Positions 1 through 8,792 of a DNA stretch of 64,000 nucleotides are shown piece by piece. Positions within the stretch are counted from its first letter, which is position 1; every line of letters starts with the position of its first letter. Where the stretch lies: contig NZ_RBCI01000001.1 in assembly GCF_003628535.1 (NCBI RefSeq), positions 186,001 through 250,000 of the forward strand, read 5' to 3'. The DNA comes from Flavisolibacter nicotianae (GTDB lineage: Bacteria; Bacteroidota; Bacteroidia; Chitinophagales; Chitinophagaceae). The notes under the pieces are model-generated. The model saw only the letters and a list, made by a program, of their open reading frames with translations. It was not told the DNA's origin and searched no databases. The position numbers were made by a program, and so were the translations under genes.

Positions 1-903
1 CCTAACAAAGTGGGTTATATTGCCGAAGGCAGCTACAACCAGCTAACTGCCACCAACCGGTTTATCTCCTACCAGTACACATTCGGCACCCGTTACAGCA
101 ACATGTTCAAGCCCTATGCTTACGACCAGTACGAGGCCTATGCCCGGGGTTTTTGGGTGTTTAAGAACTTCTGGGATGTGGCCCTCAACATCGGCTCGCA
201 GCCCTTTGCATCGCACGATTATTTTGAACTGCGTACGCCCAACCGCTACCTTGTGAAGCCCGCTTTTCATTATGTTTCTGCGGAAGGCAGCAGCGACAGC
301 CGGAAGAAGCTTTTCGTCAATTACATTTTGGGATTTTCGCATGCCGAGGTGGAAAACGGCAATTACTATCTCGTGAACCTGGGTACCCGTTACCGTTTCA
401 GCAACCGGTTTACGCTGGGTCTATCGATTTACAGGGAAGACGAACAAAACCAGATCGGCTATGCGTTTGTGAGAGAGTCCAATGGCGAGCCTATTATCGG
501 CTACCGCAGAAACCTGCAAACGACGGCCGTACTGAACGGCATTTACAATTTTACATCGCGGCTGAACCTGACCCTTCGCACAAGACATTACTGGAACCAG
601 GTGCGTTATCACAGCTTCTTCAACGTAAACCAGGATGGTCACCCCGTGCCGCGGGCCTTTCTTCCCAACCAGGACGAGAACTACAACCTCTTTAACGTGG
701 ATGCTTTTTTTACCTGGGACTTCCGCCCCGGCAGCCGGGTGATTGCAGGCTACAAGAACTGGCTTGGCGATCCGACAGGTGTTGTCTCGCAGTCGCGCTA
801 CCTCGGCAACCTGAAAAACATTTTCCAGACCTCGCACGGTAACGAGTTAACCGTCAAGCTGATTTACTTTCTGGACTACAACCAGTTTCGCAAAAAGCGC
901 TAG
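1..903 (+). CDS. C-terminal part of a DUF5916-like outer-membrane barrel protein (5' end outside window)
   Basis: The frame is open from base 1 and stops at 901-903, so only the last 300 or so residues are present. They are dense in alternating aromatic and polar residues (repeated TRYRFSNRF, NLTLRTRHYW and TWDFRPGSRV-type strands) and end in FLDYNQFRKKR, as expected for beta strands of an outer-membrane barrel. The composition resembles the C-terminal half of DUF5916 proteins, which usually carry a CBM9-like domain at the N-terminus; that domain cannot be seen here. Function is unknown. The gene converges on the histone-deacetylase-like gene, 66 bases away. Another TonB/OMP family barrel is the main alternative. 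Confidence 0.6.
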   Translation, partial: PNKVGYIAEGSYNQLTATNRFISYQYTFGTRYSNMFKPYAYDQYEAYARGFWVFKNFWDVALNIGSQPFASHDYFELRTPNRYLVKPAFHYVSAEGSSDSRKKLFVNYILGFSHAEVENGNYYLVNLGTRYRFSNRFTLGLSIYREDEQNQIGYAFVRESNGEPIIGYRRNLQTTAVLNGIYNFTSRLNLTLRTRHYWNQVRYHSFFNVNQDGHPVPRAFLPNQDENYNLFNVDAFFTWDFRPGSRVIAGYKNWLGDPTGVVSQSRYLGNLKNIFQTSHGNELTVKLIYFLDYNQFRKKR

Positions 904-969
904 GGGCACCACATAAACACTCCTGTGCGTGCTTGTCTGCAGAAATCCCCCCATCTCACTATCCACTCA

Positions 970-1896
970 TTACTCCAAGTCAAAAATTTCTTTCGCCGCC
1001 TTAAACGTGTTGCAGTGCGCCTCCACGATGGTTTTCACCTGTGGCGAGTACCCGCCGCCCATGGCCACCACGCAGGGAACGGAAGCGGCCTTCAGTTGCG
1101 AAAACACCAGCCTGTCGCGCTGCCGGCAGCCCTCCATGGTGACCCTGAGTTTGCCAAACCTGTCGGTTTCCAAAACATCCACACCCGAGAGGAAAAAAGC
1201 CAGGTCCGGTTTTTCGGTTTCCAATAAACGGGGCAGGATAGCCGCTAGTTTCTCCAGGTAAATGTCGTCCGTGCATCCATCCGGCAGTTCCACATCGAGG
1301 TCGCTTTTTTCTTTGACGAAAGGATAGTTATGCTTGCCGTGCATGCTGAAGGTGAAGACCCGCTCTTCGTGTTCGAAGATCTTTGCCGTGCCATTTCCCT
1401 GGTGTACGTCAAGATCGATGATGAGGATCTTGCCGGCCCTGTTTTGCTGCAGTAAAACTGTTGCGGCGACGGCAAAATCATTGAGCAGGCAAAAGCCTTC
1501 GCCCCGGTCGCGAAAAGCATGATGCGTGCCGCCGGCCACGTTGAGGGCCACCCCGTTTTCCAACGCATGCCGGCAACAGTCGATGGTGCCCTGCGTAATG
1601 ACGAATTCACGCAGGGTTAATTGCGGCGACTGCGGAAAGCCAATGCGGCGCTGTTCCCGTGCGGAAAGTGTTTGCTCTTTGAGTTTCGTTACATAGTCCG
1701 GGCAATGCGCCAGCAAAACAACAGCGTCGCTGCAAGGCTGCGGCGAAAAAAGCGCATCGCCGGTGATCACCCCTTCGTAAAGCAATTGCTGCGGTATGAG
1801 TTCGTATTTCAGCATCGGGAACCGGTGCCCTTCGGGCAACGGGTGTGCATAGATCGGATCGAAGGCAATGTGCAGCTTCCGGCTTTTGTTCATCAC
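970..1896 (-). CDS. Histone deacetylase family protein (class IV-like Zn amidohydrolase)
   Basis: 308 residues, the usual size of bacterial histone-deacetylase-fold enzymes. Visible motifs: GGTHHAF near residues 122-128 (the catalytic His pair), DLDVHQGNGTA at 151-161 (Asp and His Zn ligands), the later SGVDVLETDRFG (third Zn ligand region) and MGGGY near the end. The family removes acyl groups from lysines, polyamines or small molecules; the substrate here cannot be read from sequence. The start codon overlaps the pdeM stop by 4 bases, so the two are probably translated together. This ties the enzyme to a DNA-repair neighbourhood, which is an inference from position only. MM at the start leaves one codon of uncertainty. 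Confidence 0.88.
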   Translation of the reverse strand: MMNKSRKLHIAFDPIYAHPLPEGHRFPMLKYELIPQQLLYEGVITGDALFSPQPCSDAVVLLAHCPDYVTKLKEQTLSAREQRRIGFPQSPQLTLREFVITQGTIDCCRHALENGVALNVAGGTHHAFRDRGEGFCLLNDFAVAATVLLQQNRAGKILIIDLDVHQGNGTAKIFEHEERVFTFSMHGKHNYPFVKEKSDLDVELPDGCTDDIYLEKLAAILPRLLETEKPDLAFFLSGVDVLETDRFGKLRVTMEGCRQRDRLVFSQLKAASVPCVVAMGGGYSPQVKTIVEAHCNTFKAAKEIFDLE

Positions 1897-2540
1897 AGTT
1901 TTATCAGTTCGTTTTCAACGATCGCATAAATGGCATCGGCCTGCCCTTTGTCCATACTCACCGCCCCGGTAAACTTGCTGAAGGCCGGCAAAATGCAATG
2001 GTCCGGGCCAAAATAAAAACACGGAAACCGAAGGCTTTGTTTACCCAACCCATGGATGGACACACCGGGATGAATGTGCCCGCAAAACGAATACAGGCCG
2101 GGGGCCGTGTCGCAACGGTCGTGCGCAAACAGGAAAGGCTTTGCAACCAGGGTGGGATGCACCACCTCAATGGCGGCTGCACGGTACCAATCGTCTTTCA
2201 GGATATCGTGGTTGCCTTTTACCAGCGTTATGGCCAGCGAGGAAAATTCGTTCCGCCACCGCCGGAACCAATCCAGTTCAACATTGGCATGGCTGTGAAA
2301 AAAATCGCCAACGACGATCAGTTGCGAAGGCCCGAAATAATGCAGGAGGTTCACCAGCCGCTGTAAATCTTCTTTGTACACGCCCTGCGGAACAGCAATG
2401 CCCGCCTTGCGGAAATGACCCGTCTTGCCAAAATGCAGATCGGACACCACGAGGGCTTTTTCTTCTTCCCAAAACAAGGAGCGCTGGGCCGAAAGCCAGA
2501 GCGTTTGCCCCTGTAATTGATGGCGTAAAGGTGCTTGCAT
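1893..2540 (-). CDS. pdeM: Ligase-associated DNA damage response endonuclease PdeM
   Basis: 215-residue calcineurin-like metallophosphoesterase. The metal-binding blocks are present in order: SDLHFGKTGHFRK, VVGDFFHSH, KGNHDIL and GHIHPG. This subfamily is encoded with an Lhr-type helicase, an MBL exonuclease and an ATP-dependent ligase in many bacteria, and it acts on DNA or phosphodiester substrates with Mn2+. Those partners lie upstream here (helicase at 2668-5385, ligase and exonuclease beyond 12 kb). It overlaps the deacetylase-like gene by 4 bases. A TAATTTTG box (2556-2549) sits 8 bases before ATG, so pdeM may have its own promoter and a very short leader. Confidence 0.9.
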   Translation of the reverse strand: MQAPLRHQLQGQTLWLSAQRSLFWEEEKALVVSDLHFGKTGHFRKAGIAVPQGVYKEDLQRLVNLLHYFGPSQLIVVGDFFHSHANVELDWFRRWRNEFSSLAITLVKGNHDILKDDWYRAAAIEVVHPTLVAKPFLFAHDRCDTAPGLYSFCGHIHPGVSIHGLGKQSLRFPCFYFGPDHCILPAFSKFTGAVSMDKGQADAIYAIVENELIKL

Positions 2541-2548
2541 GAGGGCTG

Positions 2549-2556
2549 CAAAATTA
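2549..2556 (-). promoter_or_regulatory. Putative -7 box (TAATTTTG) of pdeM
   Basis: Reads TAATTTTG on the minus strand, an exact match to the Bacteroidota -7 consensus TAnnTTTG, ending 8 bases before the pdeM ATG. A TTG lies 18 bases further upstream (2577-2575) as a possible -33 element. Promoter function is inferred. Confidence 0.45.
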
Positions 2557-2667
2557 CCGTCTTTGAACCGGGATCAATGGGATGTAGGGCAGCCCCGGGA
2601 TTCTTTTGTTTTTCTTTACAAAACAGTGCCGTTCCATTGTAGCAGGCCGTTTTCTGCTTCCCCAAAA

Positions 2668-5385
2668 TCACAACCGTCCCAGTTCGGACTGCATGCGCCG
2701 CACCCGGTCGGCCAACTTTTCGGAGGTCAGGTTTTCCCGCAGGCTGTCCACTTTGATGGGAAAGCAAAACGGGGTCAGGCGTTCCGGGTAGGTAAGAACG
2801 ATCCTGGATTTCTGTACCCGCTGCAGCATTTCCCGCAGGCGTGCTTCTTCCATTTGCTGGTCGAACACTTCCTGGTAGGCCTGGCGGATCAGCACATTAC
2901 CGGCATCGTATTCATTGAACACGTTGAACAGCAAACCGGCCGAGGCCTGCAGGTGTCTTGCTTTTTTGTATTCGCCGGGAAAACCCTGGAAGATCAGTCC
3001 ACCGATGACGGCAATGTCGCGGAACTTGCGCTTGGCCATTTCGGTTGCATTCACGCTGCGCTGGATATCTTCAATCAGGTTAGCGGGAGAAAAAAGCTCG
3101 TACACATTGCTATCGTCGACGGGGATTGGCTGGTCGCTCAGCAGCTCAAAGCCGTAATCGTTCATGGCAATGGAAAACGTAATGGGCGTAATACGGGAGA
3201 TGCGATATGCAAGAAGCGCCGCCATGGCTTCGTGCACCAGCCTTCCTTCGAAAGGATAGACAAAGAGGTGAAAGCCGTCGCGGGTTTCGATCTGCTCGAT
3301 GAGCAGCTCGGCTTCTTTCGGCAGGTGCGAAAGGCGCCGCTGGAGGTCGAACAGCGGCTGCAGTACCTCCAACTCTACCGGCATCTTTCCAGGGGTTTGC
3401 CGTTTCCCGTTTGACGATTCACCCCTTACGGCCCCCGCATCGTCCACCGTCTGCCGCAGCACTTTTCCCAGGCTGGCCGACAGGGGCAGGCGGCCACCCA
3501 TCCAGCTCGGGATGAGCGCATTTTTCTTGGTGGATTTTTTTACAAAAGCCGTCATTTCCTTGATGGTGACCAGCTCTACATGGCGCCCTGCCAGCGTAAA
3601 GGCATCCCCCGGCTCCAGCCGCGAGATAAAGCTCTCTTCAATAACACCGACATAGCCGCCGCCCAAGAATTTCACCTTCATCATGTTGTCGCTGACGATG
3701 GTGCCGATGTGCAGGCGGTGGCGCATGGCGATGCGGCGGCTGTTGATCCTGTACACGCCGGCCTCCACCTCCACTTTTTTGTATTCGTCGTATTGCTGCA
3801 GGGCATTGCCGCCGGAGGTGATGAAATAGAGCATCTCGTTCCATTCGTCTTCGGTGAGTTCGGCAAAACAATTGGTGGCCTTTACTTCTTCAAAAATGAC
3901 GGAGGGAATAAAGCCATCGGAACAAGCCAGGGTGCAGAGGTATTGCACCAGCACGTCGTAACAAAGCAGCAGGGGCTCGCGGCTTTCGATGAACTGTTCG
4001 CCGATCGCCGACTTGAGGGCCGCGGCTTCGATCAGCTCCAGTGAATGGGTGGGTAAAAAATAAATGCGGCTGATGGCCTCGGGACTGTGGCCGCTCCGGC
4101 CTGCCCGTTGCAGAAAGCGGGCAACACCTTTGGGCGAGCCAACCTGGATGACCGTTTCGACAGGCCGGAAATCAACGCCCAGGTCCAGGCTGGCCGTGCA
4201 GACAACCGCTTTAAGCTTGCCCTCGTGGAGGGCTTCTTCCACCCAGGTTCGCAGCTCCTTTTCGATGCTGCCGTGGTGCAGGGCCAGGGCACCGGCCAGG
4301 TGCGGGGCGATGGTGAGCAGGGTTTGGTACCACAGTTCACTCATGCCGCGGGTGTTGATGAAGATCAGCGTTGTGCGGCTTTCTTCCAGGATGGGCAGGA
4401 TCTTCGCGGCGAGCTTGATGCCCAGGTGACCGGCCCAGGGATATTTTTCGATTTCATCGGGCAGCACGGAAAGGATTTCCAGTTGTTTGTGCAGCTTGGC
4501 CCGAACGATGGTTCCCACCTCACCCCGGCCCTCCGGGGGAAAGCCCTCCTGCCCTCCAAGGGGCGAGTGGCCTGGTTGCGAAGGCCCGCTTTGCGGCGAC
4601 TCCACTTTCAGCAATTTCAGTGGTGCCAGCAGGACGTCTTTTGCTTGTTCCAGGTTGCCGATCGTTGCCGAGATCCCCCAAATGGACAAAGCCTCCCTGC
4701 CCCCCAAGGGGGGAGTGGCCATCTCACTATCCTCGCTTTTCGACGAAGCATTTTTCTTTTTGGATTTTCCGCCGGGTATGGGTTGTGCATCGGCCACATC
4801 TTCCCTGGAAGGTGCGGCGGCCCGACAACCAACAATCCGGCTGAGGGCCAGTTCTACCTGCACGCCCCGTTTGCTGCCAACCAGTTCGTGCCACTCGTCG
4901 GCCGCAATGATCTTCAGCGTGCGGAAGAGATCCGCATAGCCTTTTTGGGTGAGCAGTAGGTGAAGGCTTTCGGGGGTAATGATGAGGACTTCGGGCATCT
5001 GCCGCTTTTGCTTTGCCCGGTCGGCCGTGGAGGTGTCACCATTCCTAATCCCCACCTGCCAGCGCATGTCCAGTTCAAAAAGCACTTCTTCCATGGCCCG
5101 GCCAATGTCCTTGGCCAGTGCTCGCAGGGGAGTGATCCAAATCAGCTGCAGGCCATTTTTCGCTTTGGATTGGTAGGTCTTTGGATGCAGGTTAATGAAC
5201 TGAATCACGGCGCCCAAAAACACGGAGAAGGTCTTGCCCGTTCCCGTCGGCGCATTCACCAAACCGCTTTCGCCGTTGCAGATATGCCGCCAGGCTTCTT
5301 CCTGGTAGGCAAAGGGTTTGTATCCCCTGGTGGCGAGCCAGTCCCGTACCACCGCGTACCCTTTCGATTTCTTCAGGTCCTTCAT
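2668..5385 (-). CDS. Ligase-associated DNA damage response DEXH-box helicase (Lhr-core type)
   Basis: 905 residues when started at MKDLKKSK; the open frame runs 29 codons further upstream, but that stretch looks non-coding and TAGATTTA (5398-5391) lies just before this ATG. Walker A APTGTGKT is at about residues 45-52 and the DEWH box at 163-166; GSPKGVARFLQRAGRSGHSP is the motif VI region. It is expected to be an ATP-driven 3'-5' DNA translocase working with PdeM, the ligase and the exonuclease. It is longer than I would expect for the family. Part of the excess comes from GC-rich repeats read in frame at about residues 222-232 and 272-290 (PPLGGREAL, SPLGGQEGFPP). A polar stretch near residues 653-665 is similarly low in complexity. 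Confidence 0.92.
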   Translation of the reverse strand: MKDLKKSKGYAVVRDWLATRGYKPFAYQEEAWRHICNGESGLVNAPTGTGKTFSVFLGAVIQFINLHPKTYQSKAKNGLQLIWITPLRALAKDIGRAMEEVLFELDMRWQVGIRNGDTSTADRAKQKRQMPEVLIITPESLHLLLTQKGYADLFRTLKIIAADEWHELVGSKRGVQVELALSRIVGCRAAAPSREDVADAQPIPGGKSKKKNASSKSEDSEMATPPLGGREALSIWGISATIGNLEQAKDVLLAPLKLLKVESPQSGPSQPGHSPLGGQEGFPPEGRGEVGTIVRAKLHKQLEILSVLPDEIEKYPWAGHLGIKLAAKILPILEESRTTLIFINTRGMSELWYQTLLTIAPHLAGALALHHGSIEKELRTWVEEALHEGKLKAVVCTASLDLGVDFRPVETVIQVGSPKGVARFLQRAGRSGHSPEAISRIYFLPTHSLELIEAAALKSAIGEQFIESREPLLLCYDVLVQYLCTLACSDGFIPSVIFEEVKATNCFAELTEDEWNEMLYFITSGGNALQQYDEYKKVEVEAGVYRINSRRIAMRHRLHIGTIVSDNMMKVKFLGGGYVGVIEESFISRLEPGDAFTLAGRHVELVTIKEMTAFVKKSTKKNALIPSWMGGRLPLSASLGKVLRQTVDDAGAVRGESSNGKRQTPGKMPVELEVLQPLFDLQRRLSHLPKEAELLIEQIETRDGFHLFVYPFEGRLVHEAMAALLAYRISRITPITFSIAMNDYGFELLSDQPIPVDDSNVYELFSPANLIEDIQRSVNATEMAKRKFRDIAVIGGLIFQGFPGEYKKARHLQASAGLLFNVFNEYDAGNVLIRQAYQEVFDQQMEEARLREMLQRVQKSRIVLTYPERLTPFCFPIKVDSLRENLTSEKLADRVRRMQSELGRL
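4517..4572. repeat. GC-rich palindromic repeat pair inside the helicase gene
   Basis: 4543-4572 belongs to the 30-bp family GCCTCCC...AAGG...GAGTGGC, also at 4691-4720, 35131-35160 and 56349-56378. The adjoining 4517-4540 (CACCTCACCCCGGCCCTC) is the complement of part of another dispersed element at 35481-35517. Both are read in frame in the helicase as HSPLGGQEGFPPEGRGEVG. The insertion keeps the frame open and lies between helicase motifs. Confidence 0.75.
4691..4720. repeat. GC-rich palindromic repeat, second copy inside the helicase gene
   Basis: A 30-bp copy with inverted CCCCCC-AA-GGGGGG core, read in frame on the minus strand as ATPPLGGREAL. It differs from the intergenic copy at 35131-35160 by only a few bases. 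Confidence 0.75.
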
Positions 5386-5862
5386 CCGCGTAAATCTACA
5401 ACGGGATTGCCTGGCAGGTTCCGGGAAACCAGGGAAACAGGAAGCTGAATTGCCAACGCCTTTTTCATGCACTATCCATGCTTTATCTATACATCATCCA
5501 TGCTTTCTGTCTCATCTTCTCTCGTCCTAAAATAGCTGTACAGGTGAGAGAATAAATTCTGCTATGGCTATACCGTTCGGTTGCTTCGTCCTGAACCGGC
5601 TTACCGAAAGGTTTGTTGGCTGCAGGAACCATTCCTGGGTTCTTTTTGGTTCGGTCATTTATCCATTGCTCTCCTCCGGGGAGGGGATGGCCATTTTATG
5701 AGTAGGCAGGGAGAGCCGATTTCTTACAAGAAAAGACAGTCGTATCGGCCATGGCGGAAACGATTGAAGGTTGATGAATAGTGTTGAAGCACGTTTGTGC
5801 GGACTAAAAAAAGACCCGGCAGTAGCCGGGTCTTTTCCAGTTAGGGACGGATGAAAAAATTC
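5386..5862. other. Intergenic stretch between helicase and lipoprotein gene
   Basis: No credible gene. It holds a GC-rich element of the dispersed repeat type at 5668-5692 (CTCCTCCGGGGAGGGG core) and the terminator hairpin at 5809-5836. It is the left boundary of the block that separates the two halves of the ligase-associated repair set. Confidence 0.6.
5809..5836 (-). terminator. Rho-independent terminator of the lipoprotein gene
   Basis: Perfect 12-bp arms (AAAAGACCCGGC / GCCGGGTCTTTT) with a 4-base loop; on the minus strand the stem is followed by a T run. It lies 27 bases after the stop of the 5863-7014 gene. Confidence 0.85.
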
Positions 5863-7014
5863 TTATTGACCGCAACCCAGGAAACCGTTATTCACGGAAC
5901 CGTTGTCGAAGTTTTCATTGATGGCTGTTACCACGTCGTTCATCTGGCTGGGGCTGTAGGCTGTGGATGTGCCACCCAGCACTTTTTGTGCGAGGGCAAA
6001 GATTTCCTGCACCGATTTGCCATTCCAGGACTTCAGGGCGGCCCAACCCTGATGCGCAGTGATGTCGGCGTCGTCGATGTTCACCACCAGGTTGGCCAGT
6101 TTGCCATCGGCCGCACCAAAGGTGGCGACCTGCTCGTCGGCCTTCAGGTTGATGGCAAGGGTCAAGACCTGAGCGGCCAGGGTGCCACCGTTGGGCAATA
6201 CACCCGGGGTGCCGTTGGCTATACCGGATTCCAGGAAGGTCTTGACAGAAGCCGCATCGGCAAAGCTTTGGGTATTGTTGCCGTCACCGATGGTTAGGGG
6301 AAGCAGGCCGGGATGTGCCGTTACGAAAGCCTGGCCGTTGTTGTTGCGCCAGTAGCCGCGGGTTTGGGTACGGTAGTCGCCGGCTGCGATCGTGCAGGTT
6401 TTTACCGGGCAGATGTCACGCAACACGTATTTCAGGGCTTCGGTGGTTGTTACTTCGCCGGCAACCGTTGGGTTGCCACCGCCTTTCACCATAAAGGAAA
6501 AGCTGATTTCGGAACAGGCGGGCAGGGCTTCCCGGGAACGGATCACCTGGATCTTTTTGACCTCTGTTGCAAAACCAAATCTGCCCGGGCCATTGTCGAC
6601 GATGGGAATCACAGCCGGTGAATAAAAGCGGATGTTGCCAAACAGGCCGGTGCTGTTGTTGCGTTCCAGCGTGAAATACACGTTTTGGGCATCGTGGCTA
6701 ACCGTGACGTTTACGTTGCCGACGGTATAGCGTTCGACCGTTGTTGGAATGGTGGTGACGGTCGTTCCGGCAGCGGTTAATACACCGGCTTCCAGTTTCA
6801 GGACCGCATTGGATGCCAACGTTTCCGTTTGGGGCGTAAAATTGGCGACGCAGGTGGGGCAGGTGCTTTGCACGATGCCATCAACTGCTTGTGTGGTTGT
6901 AACCGAAGGAGCCTTCGCCTGGGAAAGGTCCTCATTGGAACTCATATCTTTTTTACAGGAAAGAAAGCCGCAAAAGAGCAGCGTGGCAAGTATGCCGGAG
7001 CGCATTGTTTTCAT
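5863..7014 (-). CDS. Secreted lipoprotein of unknown function with a TQTRGYWRNN-type module
   Basis: 383 residues. The N-terminus has a lipoprotein signal (charged start, hydrophobic stretch, lipobox FLSC near residue 20, then KKD), so export to the cell envelope is likely. The middle (about 60-190) is beta-rich, with CPTC and ACSEISFSF. The second half starts with CTIAAGDYRTQTRGYWRNN and continues through a segment (SFADAASVKTFLESG, GGTLAAQVLTLAINLKAD) that resembles a module of Bacteroidota surface proteins sometimes found with Ig-like repeats. No enzymatic motif was seen. It is codirectional with the T9SS repeat protein but separated from it by a terminator. It may be part of an acquired pair. 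Confidence 0.75.
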   Translation of the reverse strand: MKTMRSGILATLLFCGFLSCKKDMSSNEDLSQAKAPSVTTTQAVDGIVQSTCPTCVANFTPQTETLASNAVLKLEAGVLTAAGTTVTTIPTTVERYTVGNVNVTVSHDAQNVYFTLERNNSTGLFGNIRFYSPAVIPIVDNGPGRFGFATEVKKIQVIRSREALPACSEISFSFMVKGGGNPTVAGEVTTTEALKYVLRDICPVKTCTIAAGDYRTQTRGYWRNNNGQAFVTAHPGLLPLTIGDGNNTQSFADAASVKTFLESGIANGTPGVLPNGGTLAAQVLTLAINLKADEQVATFGAADGKLANLVVNIDDADITAHQGWAALKSWNGKSVQEIFALAQKVLGGTSTAYSPSQMNDVVTAINENFDNGSVNNGFLGCGQ

Positions 7015-7227
7015 GAGAGACGGTTTGTTTTTGATTAAAAATGAATGTGCGGAATTTCAGAGGATGGTCTTCCGGTTTCCAGGAATGCGTTGACCCTGCA
7101 TTCATTCAGAGGATGGGATGATAGCCGGGCCGCAAGGTAAACTGCTTTTCCTGGTTTTGCAAGTATCGCTGAAAAATACCCGAAGTGCTCAATAAAGACA
7201 GGCTATCGGCAGCCTCCCAAAACAAAA

Positions 7228-7249
7228 AAGGTGGCCCAAAGGCCACCTT
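7228..7249 (-). terminator. Terminator of the T9SS repeat protein gene
   Basis: Perfect 9-bp arms (AAGGTGGCC / GGCCACCTT) around CAAA; on the minus strand the stem is followed by a T-rich run. It lies 25 bases beyond the stop codon at 7275. Confidence 0.85.
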
Positions 7250-7274
7250 GTGTTTTTCTTACTAACAATAAAGC

Positions 7275-8792
7275 TTAGTTGGTTTTGACGACCTGCAGTC
7301 GTTCGCGTTTATCGCCCTGGATCACTTCGACAAAGTAGGTTCCCTGCTTGTACGACGCCCCTATCTGAACCGTTTGACCGGAGACGAGGTTGCGTTTTAC
7401 TTCGAGCACCTGGCCCATCTGGTTGTACACGATCATTGTAATGGCATCTGTTGTATTGGTGCCAGTTAGTTTGACGGTAAACTGGGAGATAGCCGGGTTG
7501 GGATAAGCCTGCAGTCCGAGTTTCGAAACTGGCGTTAGGTCCACTTGTGTCGCTCTTACAGTTGGTGCAACAGGTTTGGCTGAATTCGCCTGATGAATAA
7601 CAATAGAACCACCACCCAGAACTGTAATCGGATCGGCATTGTTATCCGTATTTGTTAATTGGTTATCGTAAACAATTGTACCTGTTACTGGATTCCAAAT
7701 CTTGATACGGAATTTATCAACACCACCGCCACCGCTAATTGATCCGTCAATTGCAGAAATCATAAAGTTGTAGTTACCTGTACCATTGATTGTACCCGAG
7801 CCCTGGAAGATTGCTTTTGCACCTGCAATTACCAGCGTTCCCGCAACATAACTCGAGCTCTTGAAGTTCAGATTACCAGCGTTAAACTGAAATTCCGTAT
7901 TACCGTCAACTGCGTTACTACCCTTCTTGTACTGCGCATTGAAGCCAAAGTTTGCTTTTCCAGTCAAAGTTTTGTCGGCAACATAAGCACCTGCCGGAGA
8001 ATTGATCCAACCACCACCTGTAACGAAGCCTGCATTTGGATCGTATACTGTCATATATGATGCAGCAATTGAAGTTGCACAACCCGACGCTGTTGTCGCT
8101 GTCACTTTGTAAAGGCCCAAAGCTAAGCCAGTTATCGGAGTAGTAGTTTTTGCTATTCCGCTCGCATCTGTTACAGCAGTATAGGTCGATGTCGTACCGG
8201 TGTTAGTAGTTAACGTGAATGTGAGATTAACACCGGCTACCGCAGGCAAAATCAATGCGCTCAAAGATGCAGGTGTACCCAAGGCAAATGTGTTACCGCT
8301 GCCAGACACATCGATGCTATTAATTGGCTTAACAGTTAGAATACCATCAACTGGCACAACGTTATAATTGTCAATTGTGGCACCAGTTACAGCAGGGACA
8401 ATAGGATAATTACCAGAAGATGTATTTTGACCTACAATAGTTGTATATGTATCAGTAAACATCTCTCCATTCTGTTGGCCAGTGATCTTTCCTGTAAGTG
8501 TAGGATTGTTCTGTCCACAATACTTTTCCTTATTATCTGCGGTCACTATCAGGGTGGCCTTGTTAATGGTTAGTATCCCGTTTTTGTACGTAATGCTATA
8601 GTTAGAAAGACCAGTACCTGTTGCAGCAGAGGCTACAATCGGATAGCTGCCCACCGCCGCTGTAGCCGCAGCACCGCTGGACACCAGCGTGACACTGGCT
8701 ACCGCATCGCCGTTCACCAGGTCACCCGCATGTGGGGTGAACTCTGTGCCGGCAAACGTTACCGTCTGCCCGTAGGTCCAGCGCCTTCGCAT
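7275..8792 (-). CDS. C-terminal part of a frameshifted T9SS surface protein (MBG repeats, sorting domain)
   Basis: 505 residues in this frame. It begins inside an MBG-type repeat (TYGQTVTFAGTEFTPHAGDL), continues with a second MBG repeat (TADNKEKYCGQNNPTLTG), an Ig-like segment and a domain with GGGWINSPAGAY, and ends in a T9SS type A sorting domain (LQAYPNPAISQFTVKL ... GTYFVEVIQGDKRERLQVVK). The first few residues (MRRRW) are an artefact of frame. Without one base at 8778 the sequence joins the preceding repeat as KALTYGQTV, so this is the 3' part of the gene that begins at 11206. The product, if made, would be secreted through the outer membrane by T9SS. The gene looks AT-richer than its neighbours. 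Confidence 0.8.
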   Translation of the reverse strand: MRRRWTYGQTVTFAGTEFTPHAGDLVNGDAVASVTLVSSGAAATAAVGSYPIVASAATGTGLSNYSITYKNGILTINKATLIVTADNKEKYCGQNNPTLTGKITGQQNGEMFTDTYTTIVGQNTSSGNYPIVPAVTGATIDNYNVVPVDGILTVKPINSIDVSGSGNTFALGTPASLSALILPAVAGVNLTFTLTTNTGTTSTYTAVTDASGIAKTTTPITGLALGLYKVTATTASGCATSIAASYMTVYDPNAGFVTGGGWINSPAGAYVADKTLTGKANFGFNAQYKKGSNAVDGNTEFQFNAGNLNFKSSSYVAGTLVIAGAKAIFQGSGTINGTGNYNFMISAIDGSISGGGGVDKFRIKIWNPVTGTIVYDNQLTNTDNNADPITVLGGGSIVIHQANSAKPVAPTVRATQVDLTPVSKLGLQAYPNPAISQFTVKLTGTNTTDAITMIVYNQMGQVLEVKRNLVSGQTVQIGASYKQGTYFVEVIQGDKRERLQVVKTN

